Of a stretch of 64,000 nt of DNA, positions 47,470 to 61,384 are shown piece after piece. The notes under the pieces are model-generated. The model ran no database searches and had not been told where the DNA came from. It saw only the letters and a program-made list of their open reading frames with translations. The DNA lies in assembly GCA_029204225.1 (NCBI GenBank), contig MU832124.1:1-64000 (forward strand), written 5' to 3'. This stretch comes from Diphasiastrum complanatum. Lineage: Eukaryota > Streptophyta > Lycopodiopsida > Lycopodiales > Lycopodiaceae. Made by a program: the position numbers and the translations under genes. The first letter of the stretch is position 1. Every line of letters begins with the position of its first letter.

Positions 47470-48580
47470 TATTCATGTTATTTTCCACTTTGAGTTGCGT
47501 TCCAATGAAAAATTCCACATCTATAGTGATGTATCTCTAAAGCCAATGTATGTTTTTCTTAACTCACTTTTCATGACAATCATATATAATGTAGAGAATT
47601 TATGTGCTTAGTTTTCCTTTAGCTACATGTGTTTTCCTTTGTCTAGATTGGTTAGAAACATCAAACGTCATTTTTTCATGATTATATATGTGACATGCAC
47701 CTAGAAAAATGGAAGGATACAAGAAACCATCAATCATTTCTAGTGATTTTCATATTAAAATTAGATTATTAGCAATTTTGAGTGTTATGAATAAAATTAA
47801 AAGTCAACCTTTCTATTGATGAAATTTCAGGCACTTCTATTCATGTCATTGTTGCAAAGGAAAACACACAATGATATTGGTACAAATTGCTTTTTTATTG
47901 TAAATTTGCATAATTTAAGTTCAATGAATATTTGTTTTTTGCTAAATTTATTACATATGCAAATTGTGAGAGATTATGAAATGCTAACTTAGACCAATGT
48001 GGTAAAGTTTGCAAATGCAACTTAGGCCAACATTGCAAATGTTAAACTTATTGTTCAAAAATTATTGGAGTTTGTGCACATGGTAATGTAAAATACCAAA
48101 TTAGGCCTATATGTGAGGCCAATTCAAGAAGATAACATTGTGCAAACTTTAGCCTCAAACTACCTCTTCTGAGTGCTACACAAGTTATTACATTCTATTT
48201 ACCAATGTCTCATCTTGAAAATTGGTGACAATTTAAGGCTAGGATTAGAGATGTAACTTGCACATCGGGCTTGGACTTGAGGAGGAAACTTCCTCTCCAT
48301 TATTCATGTAAATAGGGCATTGCATTCATTTCCATAAGTGGAATCGAGAGACCATTCCTTTCATTGCTTTTTTCATTTGTTGTAGTGTGAAGGGACAGTA
48401 GGAGAGGAGGCGGCTCATGAGATATTGATTTAGAGGGATAAAATGTGAATCCAAATCCAAAACAATGAAGTTTTTGTAGAAGAAGAATAAAATCTTGATG
48501 AACATGATTTTTAAACAAACAAATACATTAAGTCTCAATATATTGAACTAGTCTCATAATTACTAAACATGTCTTTAATC
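47470..48580. other. AT-rich DNA, no gene recognised
   Basis: Short frames only; no LTR, RT or transposase motif seen between the inversion breakpoint and copia D. Confidence 0.45.
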
Positions 48581-50411
48581 ATAGGTTGAAGATATGTACC
48601 TAAGTACCCTTTTGGCCATTTTTCAATGATGAATAGTAGGATTTTGCATAGCTTGGATCAACTTATAAACACTAAAACTTACATCAGGCCTAGTTATGGT
48701 GAGCCAAATTAAGGAGCCTATAAGACTCCTAAAAAGGGTGATGTCCATGAAGGATCTTTCATCACCTTTGTTAGGGTCTTTTACAATTTGCTCCATAGGA
48801 GTATCAATACTCTTACAATCTATCATATTGAATTTTTTTTACATTGAAAGAGCATACTTGCATTGACAAACAAACGCTTTCTCATTATGGAAATCAATCT
48901 CTAATCCTAATATGTAATGAATTTTTCCAAGATCTTGCATCTTGAATTCCTTTCCAAGTGCAATTTTGGTTTCTTCAACTAAATTGATACAACTTCTTGT
49001 CAGGATAATATCATCAACATAAATGAGAAGAATGACAATATCTCTATCATAAAACTTGACATACAAGGAAGGATCATAGTCACTAAGATTAAATCCTAGA
49101 ATCAAGAAAAGTGCTAAGTCAAGAATACCACGATCTTGGAGCTTGCTTTAGTCCATAGAGACTTTTGAAGAGCAAGCAAACTTTGGTCTTGTCTTGGATG
49201 AACCCAAGAGGTTGATCCATATAAATTTCTTGTTCTAGATATCCATTTAAAAATGCATTTGAGACATCTAGTTGAAAAACTTGCCATTTGAAAAAACAAG
49301 CAATAGAAATTATGATTCTAATTGATACCATCTTTGCAACTGGAGCAAAAGTCTCCTCATAATCAAGTCCATAAACTTGAGCAAAACTCTTTGCACAAAG
49401 TCTTGCCTTGTACTTGTTGATTGTGCCATCTTGATTATATTTGACTCGGAAAACCCATTTGCAACCAATGGTGTGCTTGTTGGATGGAAGATCCACAAGC
49501 TCCCATGTCTTGTTGGCAATCAATGCATAATATTCCTCCTTCATGGCTAGAAACCATTCCTTTGAGTTGAGTGCATCATATACATCCTTTGGCTCCTCAT
49601 GTGAAAGAAAATAAGCATAATTAGTAGAGTTGAGTTTCACTTTCTTGCCTTTATCTCCATATGTAAGCCTCTTAGGCTCGGATCTTTCTCTTTGTGATCT
49701 CCTTGGTGAAAAAATTTGAGGTGACTCCTCTTTAATTCTTGGCCCCATCTCTCCATGATAATCTTCAAGGGTGATGATAGGAGAATGCTTTTGAGAATCT
49801 TTGATCTCGGCCTCATCAAAGATGTATTTTTTATTCTCATGGAAAATAACATCAGGCTACTCTCAATTGTAACTAAGGTAGAGGGAACATAAATTCTGTA
49901 AGCCTTCTTGTTGGATGAGTATCCAACCATGATCCCTTTGACTGAATTTGGGTCATCTCTTTTCCTTGTTTCCAAGGGTACATGAACAAAGCAAGCACAT
50001 CCAAAAATTCCAATATTAAAAAGGCAAAGAAGCTTCAACTGGGATTGCTTTAGCACATTCACAAAGATTCAGCAACTCCATTTTGAGATGGAGAATAAGC
50101 ACAAGAAAACTCTCTCTTAATCTCTTCAACCTCACAATAATCATAGAACTTGTTGGAGATGTATTCACCTCCTCCATCACATCTTAAAGCTTTAACTTTG
50201 AAAGAAATCTATTTCTCAACATAAGCTTTGAAGACTAGGAAGTGATAAAATACCACAGCTTTTGAAGAAAGTAGGTACAACCAACTATATCTTATAAAAT
50301 CATCAATGAAGGTAACAAAACAAGTTGCACCACCAAGACTTTTTGAGGAAGAAAAATGAACATCCGAGTGAATTAATTCCAAAGGATGAGAAGACTTTTG
50401 ATATGGCTTTT
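48580..50411 (-). pseudogene. Copia D/F, 3' half: integrase and RT pieces
   Basis: Minus strand from 50411: KKPYQKSSHPLELIHSDVHF (integrase start), then the integrase C-terminal region (ETRKRDDPNSVKGIMVGYSS, 50062-49860), RT palm in 49748-49119 (KHTIGCKWVFRVKYNQDGTINKYKAR, VSNAFLNGYLEQEIYMDQP, SLYGLKQAPRSWY), YVDDIIL at 49105-48839, and the RT tail (SIDTPMEQIVKDPNKG) to 48623. Ends near 48580 without RNase H or LTR. Several frameshifts and an internal deletion in integrase. E is inserted at its upstream edge; its other half is 57528-58690. Confidence 0.85.
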
Positions 50412-51148
50412 TGTTGAATTTCACACGTGTGGACTGTCCACTACATGTACTTGTGATCTCCTAAGGTGTGTAGATGCACCAAGATCAAGACTAGATTGAG
50501 ATTCAAGATCAATCTTGAATCCTATGGCAAAAACACACTACTACATGCATTCAATCACTTCCAACTCTCACTCACACGTGTGGGAAGTATTCAAAAAATA
50601 ATTTAAGTAAAAACAAGCTGCTCTCCTCGAGTAGAAAGAGAAAATGCATCAAGAGCTCTCGGGTAGAGAGAGAAAGCTAGAAATCCAATAACTCACAAAA
50701 TCCATGAAATCACCAAATCAATTGACTTCAAAATGAGGAGTACAATGATAATAGTAGGTCCACGAGCTACCACTATGCTTAACTATGATTGGACCACATT
50801 TTGTCACCTCTTGATCCTATTGGATCATTGATCTATGCACCTCTTCATTCTATTGGACTATATTCAAGCACATCTCAATTTCCTATTGGACCTCACAAGG
50901 TTCCACCTCTATATCCTATTGGACCTCTTGGAATTCATCAAACAAAAACTTTACACTTGTCTACACTCTAATTAGCAAGTGTTTAGCCTCTTACTCTATT
51001 TTGGCTCAATAGTGGCATTACAAGTGGAAATGCATAATTTGCCATCTATGCCAAATTTATTCCTATCAACATCCTACACCTAGATGCTTGATGTAAAAAA
51101 TATAAGACCCCTATATCTAACATAGATAATCTTTTTCAATTCTTCACA
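50412..51148 (-). repeat. 3' LTR of copia E
   Basis: 737 bp, TGTTGAATTTCACAC...CAATTCTTCACA. Contains two CACACGTGTG palindromes (50422-50431 and 50573-50582). Its outer end shares AATTCTTCACA with the C-family LTR. Confidence 0.9.
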
Positions 51149-51162
51149 CTCCTCCTAAAAAA

Positions 51163-54100
51163 TTATCTATGAAGATTTGAGCATTGATCTTGATATAACT
51201 CCAAGATTAGATCTATCTTGACGAAAGCACTTTTGCTCAAAGGCTTGGTGAGTAGATCGGCAATACAAGAGGACGAGTTGACATGCTCCAAATAGATTTC
51301 TCCTCCAATAAGCTTTTCTCTCACAAAATGGTGTGCCACTTCTATGTGCTTGCTTCTTGCATGAAATATGGGATTATTGGCAAGAGCTTGGGCCGAAATG
51401 TTATCACACTTGATCATTGGTAGATCATCCTCCTTGATGCACTTTAGTTCCATTAATAACCTCTTGATCCAAAGCACTTCTTTGGTAGTTGTAGTGAGTG
51501 CTTTGTACTCGGCCTCACATGAAGAGAGAAATATAGTATCTTGCTTTTTGGAAAGCCAAGATATTAGATTGCCTCCAAGAAAGATAGTGTATGCACTAAT
51601 AGACTTTCGATCCATCGTGTCACTTGCAAAGTCCGAATCCGAGTAGCCAATAATGGATAGATCTTCACTTTTATAGAGTAGACCATAATCACAAGATGAA
51701 GATACATATCTTAGAATCCTCTTGGCCATCTTCCAATGATGGATCTTAGGTTCTTCCATAAATTGACTCAATTTGTGCACACAAAACCTAAGATCGGGCC
51801 TAGTAATGGTAATCCAAATCAAGGAGCCTACAAGACTCCTAAAAAGTGTGATGTCCTCAAAGGATCTTTCATTACCTTTGTTAGGATCTTTTACAATTTG
51901 CTCCATTGGAGTATCTATGCTCTTAGAATTTTCCATATGGAATTTTTTCAACATAGAGTGAGCATATCTAGATTGGCATATAAAGACATGATTTTCATAA
52001 AAATCAATTTCTAGGCCTAGGATGTAATGTATCACTCCTAGATCTTGCATTTTAAACTCACATCCAAGTGCTAGCTTGGTTTCATCAACTAGCTTGATAC
52101 AACTTCCACAAAGAATAATGTCATCAACATAAATTAGAAGAATGACAATATTGCTATAAAAAAACTTTAGATACATGGAAGGATCATAGTCACTAAGAGT
52201 AAATCCTAGTGAGATAAGAAAAGAGTTAAGTCTTGAATACCATGATCTTGGTGCTTGCTTGAGTCCATAAAGACTTTTGAAGAGCAAGCACACTTTGGAC
52301 TCATCCTTGATGAATCCTTGAGGTTGTTCCATATAGATCTCCTCCTCAAGATAACCATTTAGAAAAGCATTGGATAGATCTAATTGGAACACCTTCCACT
52401 TGAAAAAACAAGCAAGAGAAATAAGAATTCTTATTGTCACCATCTTTGCAACGGGTGCAAAGGTCTCCTCATAATCAAGACCATGGATTTGAGCAAATCC
52501 TTTGGCACATAATCTTGCTTTATGCTTGTTGATGGTGCCATCATGATTGAACTTGATCCGAAATACCCACTTGCAACCAATCACATGCTTGTTGGAAGGA
52601 GGATCCACAAGCTCCCAAGTATTGTTGGTGATCAATGCATCATAATCTTGCTTCATGGCATCATACCACTCCTTGGTATTGAGTGCCTCTTGTACATTCT
52701 TTGGCTCTTCATGAGAGACATAAAAAACATAATTAGTGGAATCAAGATCCACTTGTTTGCCTTTGTCAACATATGAGAGCCTCTTAGGCTCGGATCTATC
52801 TCTCATGGATCTTCTTGGTGAAAAAATCCGAGGAGAGTCTTCTTCAAATCTCGACCCCATCACATCATGATTGTCTTCAAAATCAATAATTGATGATGCA
52901 TCCATAGATTTCTTGATCTCGGCCTCTTCAAATGATGAGTGTTGATCTTCATGAAAGACAACATCTCTACTTTCAATAACCTGAGAAGTAGAGAGTATAA
53001 AGACTCTATAGGCCTTCTTGGTGGATGAGTATCCAACCATGATCCCTTTGCATGCACTAGGATCTTCCTTCTTCCTTGTTTCCAAGGGAATATGGACAAA
53101 GCATAAGCATCCAAAAACTCTAAGGTGATCAACCTTAGGCTTCTTAAAAAATAAGATTTCATATGGTGACTTTCCTCCAAGAGCTATATGTGGGAGCCTA
53201 TTGCAAAGATAATTTGCACAGTTAATGGCTTCTCCCTAAAAATCTTTGGGCAAAGATGCCTCAATTCTCATAGATTTTGCACATTCACATAGAGATCTAT
53301 TCTTTCTCTCGGCCACTCCATTTTGAGATGGAGAGTAGGCACAAGAAAACTCTCTTTTAATGCCTTCAAGCTCACAAAAATCTTGAAATTTATTGGAGAT
53401 ATATTCACCACCTCCATCACTTCTAAGAGCTTTAATCTTGAATGAGAATTGCTTCTCTACATAAGCTTTGAAAATAAGGAAATGATCAAACACCATAGAT
53501 TTTGAAGCAAGAAGATATATCCAAGTGAATCTTGTGTAATCATCAATGAAAGTAACAAAACAAGTGGCTCCTCCCTTGCTTGTAGTTGATGAGAAATGCA
53601 CATCCGAGTGGATTAACTCCAAAGGATGCTTGCTTTTGATAGAAGATCTTGTAAATGGCTTTTTGTGAGATTTAGCAATAGCACAAGCCTCACAAGGCTT
53701 GATCTTCTTGGAGAATGACTTTGGCAAGCCAATAGCTTTGGATTCTTTGATCATAGAGAGCATGGATTTGTAGTTGGGATGTCCCAACCTCCTATGCCAT
53801 AATTCCTCCATAGAGAGCTTGTTCACAAGAGCAACGTTACAAGCATTCACATACTCATTTGGATCTAGTTTATAGATGCCACCAAATCTAGATCCTAATG
53901 CAAGTATCTCATCATTCTTCTTGATAGTGCAAGTATCAACATTGAATTTTACATCAAGGCCATTATCAAGCAATTGGCCAACACTAATAAGATTCTTGGT
54001 AAGCTTAGGTACATAAAGAACTCTAGAGAGAGAAAGAACTTTAGAGGATGCAAGCTTCAAGGGAATGTTCCCTATGCCTTCAATAGGACATTCAAAATCA

Positions 54101-55209
54101 TTTGCAGTGTATATTGATTTCTTCACTCCATCATAAGGTGCAATAGAAGAGAAAGAGTCCTTGGAGCTACACATATGTGAAGAGGCTCCACTATCAATAT
54201 ACCATAGGCCGTCCTTCTTGAAAGGAGTAGATGAGAAACTAGAGACCATAAGAGATCCCTCTCCATCACTTGCAATAGTGTCTTCCTTCTCATTGGTAAT
54301 ATTGGCTTGCTTGAGTTGATTCTTCTTTTTGAAGCAATTGGTGGCATAATGACCTTTCTTGCCACAATAAAAGCACTTGATCTTCTTCTTCTTCTTGAGC
54401 TTGGATGATGAAACATTAGAGGAATCATCTTCCTCCTCATCTTTGTCTTTGGATTTGACTTTGTCCTTGCTTGAGGATTGTTGATGTTGGTTTTTGCTCC
54501 TCTCTTTGTGCTTATCCTTGGCAAAGAGAGCTTTGCCATCATTATGAGTGAGAGAAAGCTTGTTCATCCTCAAGAGCTTGTACTCTTGTCTTGATTCTTC
54601 TGAAATTAGCACACTTTGGAGAGCCTCCAAACTTGGTAGCTCCTCCTTAATGGCATAGGATTGGACAAGATTGTCAAATTCACTTCTCAAGCCATTGAGA
54701 ATGACTTGAACTAGCTCATTTTGATTGATGGAATCACCAATACAAGCAAGCTCTCTATGAATATCTTTTACTCTCAAAACATAACTAGATGCACTCTCAT
54801 CACTCTTTTGGCTACTTTGAAAGATTTGATTCCTAAGAGTCAGAAGCCTAGAGGTATTCTTAGCCTCATAGATAGTCTTGAGATAATCCCAAGCTTCTTT
54901 GGTTGTTGTACAAGTACCTATCTCCCTCAATATCTCATTAGAGACATTCATCTTAATGCAGTGGAGAGCCATCCTAGCTCTCTTTTTGTATTTTTGAACC
55001 TCTTGAAGAACTTGTGGTTCTTCTTCAAGGCCAAGAACTATGTCCATCACGTCTTGAAGGATCAAGATGGACTCCATCCTCATTTTCCAAATTGAATAAT
55101 TTGAAGTGGTCAATCTTTCACTTGGTTCCAACAAGGATGAACCCATTGAATACATTTGAAGTGAAGAAAACTCAAATGATGAACAGTAAATGTTGTTACA
55201 CACTTTCAA
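51163..55209 (-). pseudogene. Copia E gag-pol with a single in-frame stop
   Basis: One frame throughout, interrupted by TAG at 53236-53238, where related elements have Trp. Part 1 (657 aa; probable start Met19 or Met22): Gag, CCHC knuckle CFYCGKKGHYATNC (from residue 279), protease Asp339 in WYIDSGASSHMC, pre-integrase LWHRRLGHPNYKS, integrase Asp536 (HSDVHF), LRSDGGGEYIS, NGVAERKNRSL. Part 2 (640 aa from 53085, same frame): integrase C-terminus, RT (NAFLNGYLEEEIYMEQP, SLYGLKQAPRSWY, YVDD), RNase H (DSDFASDTMDRKS, SSCEAEYKAL) and the C-terminal HARSKHIEVAHHFVREK. As it stands it would yield Gag-PR and a truncated integrase unless the stop is read through. The leader is 55210-55894. Confidence 0.9.
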
Positions 55210-55894
55210 TAGGATCCAATAATTGAGTACTATCTCCTCCTATGAAAGATCTTACAACAATTTGTGAATTGATTCTCACTAGCTACTCAAATCTCTCTAA
55301 AACAAGATCTATTTCACATCAAATGATGGAGTATAGGCAAAGTTAGGATCTAACACTCTTAGCACGTGTGAAATACACTAAGAAACCAAATTTGACTCAA
55401 ATACAATGATATTGCATGAAACAAAATGGCTAAGATCTCAAAACAGTGCCTAGATCACATATAAATGAGATTGGCGAGCATACAACTGTGATTTTGGATC
55501 AACCAAGCAATCTCTTGACCAAACCAAATGTGTCCACCCAGGTCTAGGTGCCCTACCTAACCCTCTTCAAAAGCTTATAACTTTTGATTGGCTCAACCAA
55601 ATGGAATGAAACTGATTGCAACAGAAACTAGACAAAAATAGCTTCAAAACAAGCTATCAAGCAAGATAAATGGATTAAACATGAGAGAGAACTTCCAAAC
55701 TGAAATTGGATGTTCCTCACATGTGTCTGAGCACCTGATTCCGTACAGTACCAAGTCATACCCAGTCAATGTCCTTTTGATCTCTTTTGATCCAAGATTG
55801 AACAAGATAGCTAGGAAAATGGGCCTTGACAACTTCTAGCTCAAGATTGATGAAATTTTTTTCACTTAGATGGATCAAAATGCATGGTAACCTT

Positions 55895-55912
55895 AGGTAG
55901 GCTCTGATACCA
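55895..55912 (-). promoter_or_regulatory. Initiator-Met primer binding site of copia E
   Basis: TGGTATCAGAGCC directly inside the 5' LTR border at 55913, minus strand. Confidence 0.9.
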
Positions 55913-56069
55913 TGTTGAATTTCACACGTGTGGACTGTCCACTACATGTACTTGTGATCTCCTAAGGTGTGTAGATGCACCAAGATCAAGACTAGATTGA
56001 GATTCAAGATCAATCTTGAATCCTATGGCAAAAACACACTAATACATGCATTCAATCACTTCCAACTCT

Positions 56070-57080
56070 CACATGAAAAATGGAAGAAAAGAGAGGAAGA
56101 GCAAGGACATTCATCAATCCATTTCTAAAGAGAATCAATCTGCTTTTTTAAAATGAGGAAATGAACATGAGGAGCAACTCAAGTTGGTCCCTTTTTATAG
56201 TAGATGAATCCTATTGGTCCAGTCTTTCCTCTCTTTTTATTCAAATTTAAAACAGTGTGGGAACCATCAAAATTGGAGGGAAACCCAACTTTATTCACTA
56301 ACTTGACATTTAGGCCCCGCGACATTAAAAGTACCACAAAAAAGCCTAAAGTCCTTTTATTAACTTTTAACTAATCAATCAAATAACTATGTGATCATCG
56401 GGTTGGACTTACACACGCAGGGTGCCAAATCCCTCTCACTTATTAACTAGGGTTAGGGTTGTCTTGGGATCTGCAAACCCTTCAACAGTATCCCCCACCA
56501 AAATTGGTGGTGGTCCCATGACACCTGCAATATGCAGTTATTGGGAATTTTTATTGGCTTCGCACCGAATCTTAATTAAATGATACTGCACCTTCTCCAT
56601 AAAGTCAAGGCGTGCAGTATTGAAATCCAAATTATGCGACAGGAAACAACGGTGGGCTCCGGCAATCCACTTGGAAGTTGTCCATGAGGTGAAGCGGGAT
56701 TCCCAAGAGCCTCCCATCATAGCCGCATGGAAATACAGTCGAGCAATTGGCAGCTGATCTTTGATTTGCTCTGAGGCCATCGGCTTATTTGGATCAAATG
56801 CCAAGGCAGGAAGGCAATCGTCCCATTTGGTTGCCACTGACACCAACAGAGTTAGATCTTTTGCAAACATTGCCGATTGTTACACCGTTGGATCCAGAGA
56901 GTGGACATACTCTCTCTGATATGCTTGTAAGGCCCGGTGGAAATCCACTGAAATGTTTCAGCTGTAAGGCTGATGGATGATTGGCCAATTGGACATATGG
57001 ATGGTGATTTTATCCATAGCCAATCCCAAATCTTTTCATTTTTGTCTTCGCGGCATTGGCACGTAATAAGGATCTGCCCA
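56070..57080. other. Foreign ~1-kb segment in the E 5' LTR
   Basis: Not present in the 3' LTR. Its first ~200 bp have LTR/promoter features (CTATAAAAAGGG and CCAAT-type ATTGG on the minus strand near 56200) and vaguely resemble the LTR's own sequence, so a recombined sister LTR is possible. From about 56290 it is more GC-rich, unlike its surroundings, and holds a 110-codon ORF. Confidence 0.6.
56538..56870 (-). CDS. Unrecognised 110-aa ORF
   Basis: Begins MFAKDLTLLVSVATKWDD and ends with a basic tail (KIRCEANKNSQ). It has several Trp residues (WDD, WESR, WTTSKW) and a mixed composition typical of a folded protein rather than chance AT-rich ORFs. A stop lies four codons upstream of the Met. 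I recognise no family; a captured gene fragment or part of a retroelement are both possible. Confidence 0.35.
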   Translation of the reverse strand: MFAKDLTLLVSVATKWDDCLPALAFDPNKPMASEQIKDQLPIARLYFHAAMMGGSWESRFTSWTTSKWIAGAHRCFLSHNLDFNTARLDFMEKVQYHLIKIRCEANKNSQ

Positions 57081-57527
57081 CCATGAAATCACCAAATCAA
57101 TTGACTTCAAAATGAGGAGTACAATGATACTAGTAGGTCCACGAGCTACCACTATGCTTAACTATGATTGGACCACATTTTGTCACCTCTTGATCCTATT
57201 GGATCATTGATCTATGCACCTCTTAATTCTATTGGACTATATTCAAGCACACCTCAATTTCCTATTGGACCTCACAAGGTTCCACCTCTATATCCTATTG
57301 GACCTCTTGGAATTCATCAAACAAAAACTTTACACTTGTCTACACTCTAATTAGCAAGTGTTTAGCCTCTTACTCTATTTTGGCTCAATAGTGGCATTAC
57401 AAGTGGAAATGCATAATTTGCCATCTATGCCAAATTTATTCCTATCAACATCCTACACCTAGATGCTTGATGTAAAAAACATAAGACCCCTATATCTAAC
57501 ATAGATAATCTTTTTCAATTCTTCACA

Positions 57528-58690
57528 CTTTCTATGTGATTTTGCAATAGCACAAGCCTCACAAGGCTTGATGTCCTTGGAAAGTGATCTTGGAAGGCCA
57601 ATAGCCTTATCGTTCTTGATCATAGAAAGCATAGACTTATAGTTAGGATGCCCCAACCTTCTATGCCATAACTCCTCCTCAGAAATAAGAGCAATTTCAC
57701 AAAAGTTTGCATTCTCATAAGAATTGAACTTGAAGATGCCACCATATCTAGATCCATTAGCTAGGATCTCGTCATCTTTCTTGATAAAACAAGTATTGGA
57801 ATTGAATATTACATCACAACCACAATCAAGCAACTTTCCAACACTTATCAAGTTCTTTGTAAGCTTAGGAACAAAAAGAACATTGGAAAGTGTTAGAACT
57901 TTAGAAGAAACAAGTTTTAATTGAATGTTGCCAATTCCTTCAATAGAGCATTCATGATCGTTTGCAGTATAAATAGATCTTTTAAGTCCTTTATAAGGTA
58001 CAATAGAGTCAAAAGACTCCTTTGAACAACACATATGTGATGAGGCTCCACTATCGATATACCATGCTCCATCTTCCTTGAAGGGTGTTGAAAAAAAACT
58101 TGACACCATGAGTGATCCTTCTCCATCACTTGCAATAAAGTCTTCTTCTTTCTCATTAGAGAGATTTGCTTGTTTCAGTTGATTTTTCTTTTTGAAGCAA
58201 TTAGAGGTATAGTGCCCCTTCTTGCCACAAAAGAAACACTTGACTTTCTTCATTTTAATGAAGTGTAGAGCCATTCTAGCTCTCTTCCTATACTTTGGTA
58301 TTTCAAGCTGTGCTTGAGGCTCCTCCTCAATACCAAGTACTATGTCCATAGAACTGATTCCATCCTAACCTTCCATATTGAATAATTGGAGGTACTTAGT
58401 CTTTCACTTGGTTCTAAGAGATATCCTCCTACAGGTGCCATATTGTGCACTATAGGTATTTTCAAGGGTGTGCTACCATTCCTATGTGAAAAACTTGCAA
58501 CTATATTTGAGATAGATCTCAAATATTCCATAAAACAAGATAATCTAGATCAGTCTCTCAAAATGGATTGACGAACATAGACGAGTTTGGATTCTACTTT
58601 TGGCACGTGTTAGATGCTATAAAAGAAAACACTAATGATTCAAAGAAGGCTCAAAAGTGTTCAATAACATCAACTTTGTCTTGAATGTGA
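57528..58690 (-). pseudogene. Copia D/F, 5' half: Gag-protease part
   Basis: 58531-58340 gives the Gag start (YLLEPSERLSTSNYSIWKVRMES), then a frame break; 58349-57528 gives MDIVLGIEEEPQAQ, a large in-frame deletion of most of Gag (from FIKM straight to the zinc knuckle CFFCGKKGHYTSNC), protease WYIDSGASSHMC, and pre-integrase LWHRRLGHPNYKS ending AIAKSHRK at E's border. The leader to about 58690 resembles E's leader. No LTR was found at this end. Confidence 0.85.
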
Positions 58691-59570
58691 TAGCCATGTT
58701 TCTACAAGCATATTATTGATATTTCTAAGTCTACATTCTATATGCAAGTTGTATACTACCAACTAGACTTGAAGAACCCATGTAGCTCGAGTTTCTTCTA
58801 GGCCAAATTTGGCATTTACAATATGAAACAACAAACTCACATAGAAAAAAACTTTGTGACAAGCCTAAAGTCAAGATAGATGATTTTTTATTTTCAACAG
58901 TTACCAATGTGCTTGCAAGAATTGAGGCCAAGGGAGCATATGATTTTAAAAGACTATTGAGTAGAAGAACAAACTTCCCATGTTCATCAATTATGCATTT
59001 GATGGTTGCAAGTTTTTTTAAAATGGCTTACAACTCTTGAAAATACTCACCCATAGAGTCAGTTTTTGACATTTTCAAGAGTGAGGTTTCTTCTCAATTG
59101 TATATGTTAATAGAGAGAAACTCGCAAAAAGTTTACTCATAGATTGTCAAAACCCCTAGTTGGGTCTTATGTGAGAAAATACTTCTTGTAGGTAGCAATG
59201 GTAGCTAACAATGATAGAGATTATGATTAACAATCAAGTGCTCTCACCCAATGAATGGAAACTCCAATAACAAATAGTACTTCTGCATACATTCAATGAC
59301 ATGTGACAAACAATTGTTAACGATTACCCATTCTACAACAACTCCACCCGTAATACCATTTTTTGTAACTACCCATAACTGATTAGCTATGGAAGCACTT
59401 TACTTGTAAGACATTGTAAACAAACACTTACGAATGCTTGGAATATCATAAGCATCTGTAAAAATTTCCTAATGCCACTTAACATGACTAACTTGATGTG
59501 AGTCCATATGCCTCGTCCATCTTTACACAAAGAAAGCAGTAATATTATGGCACAAAATTGGCCAAGTACA
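58691..59570 (-). pseudogene. Copia Gag fragment (I) and flanking unrecognised DNA
   Basis: On the minus strand 59100-58860 reads SLLKMSKTDSMGEYFQEL, then ILKKLATIKCIIDEHGKFVLLLNSLLKSYAPLASIL: the central part of a different copia Gag (UBN2) with one stop. The rest, 59110-59570, has an 87-codon frame (59650-59387) without recognisable motif. Confidence 0.55.
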
Positions 59571-59662
59571 ATGTGTGTGAAGAATTGCCAAAAATTGGCA
59601 AATCTGGCTTGATCAAAAACCATGTAGAATAGTGTAAATTGTGTACACAAGTGGGTCCCACA
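59571..59662 (+). repeat. 87-bp end of a C-family LTR, reverse orientation
   Basis: 59576-59662 starts TGTGAAGAATTGCC, the C-family LTR end, and runs to GGGTCCCACA, where homology stops exactly where C3's 5' LTR breaks (47469). ATGTG precedes it at 59571-59575. Confidence 0.9.

Positions 59663-61384
<1,722 letters not shown>

Larger units (their letters stand above)
55913..57527 (-). repeat. 5' LTR of copia E, interrupted
   Basis: 55913-56069 and about 57081-57527 match the 3' LTR (50412-50570 and about 50700-51148). Between them about 1.0 kb replaces about 130 bp of LTR that includes the second CACACGTGTG. ATGAAA occurs at both edges of the extra DNA and could be a 6-bp duplication. Confidence 0.8.
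50407..57532 (-). mobile_element. Copia E: nearly complete element nested in D/F
   Basis: Spans 50412-57527. 3' LTR 50412-51148; PPT (TTTTTTAGGAGGAG on the minus strand); gag-pol 51163-55209 with one stop; primer site TGGTATCAGAGCC from 55912 downwards; 5' LTR 55913-57527 interrupted by about 1 kb. Flanks are CTTTT (50407-50411) and CTTTC (57528-57532), a TSD with one mismatch. The two flanks rejoin one copia integrase region (AIAKSHRK on the right, KKPYQKSS on the left), proving nesting. Confidence 0.9.
47470..59662. other. Inferred 12.2-kb inverted segment
   Basis: C3's 5' LTR ends at 47469 after CCTCACAT. The remaining 87 bp of that LTR (consensus continuing G, then TGTGGGACCC) are at 59576-59662 in reverse orientation, one base short of perfect complementarity. 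The five bases beyond (59571-59575, ATGTG; reverse complement CACAT) match C3's left TSD. An inversion with breakpoints at 47469/47470 and about 59662/59663 explains all this. The segment contains D/F and E. Confidence 0.8.
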
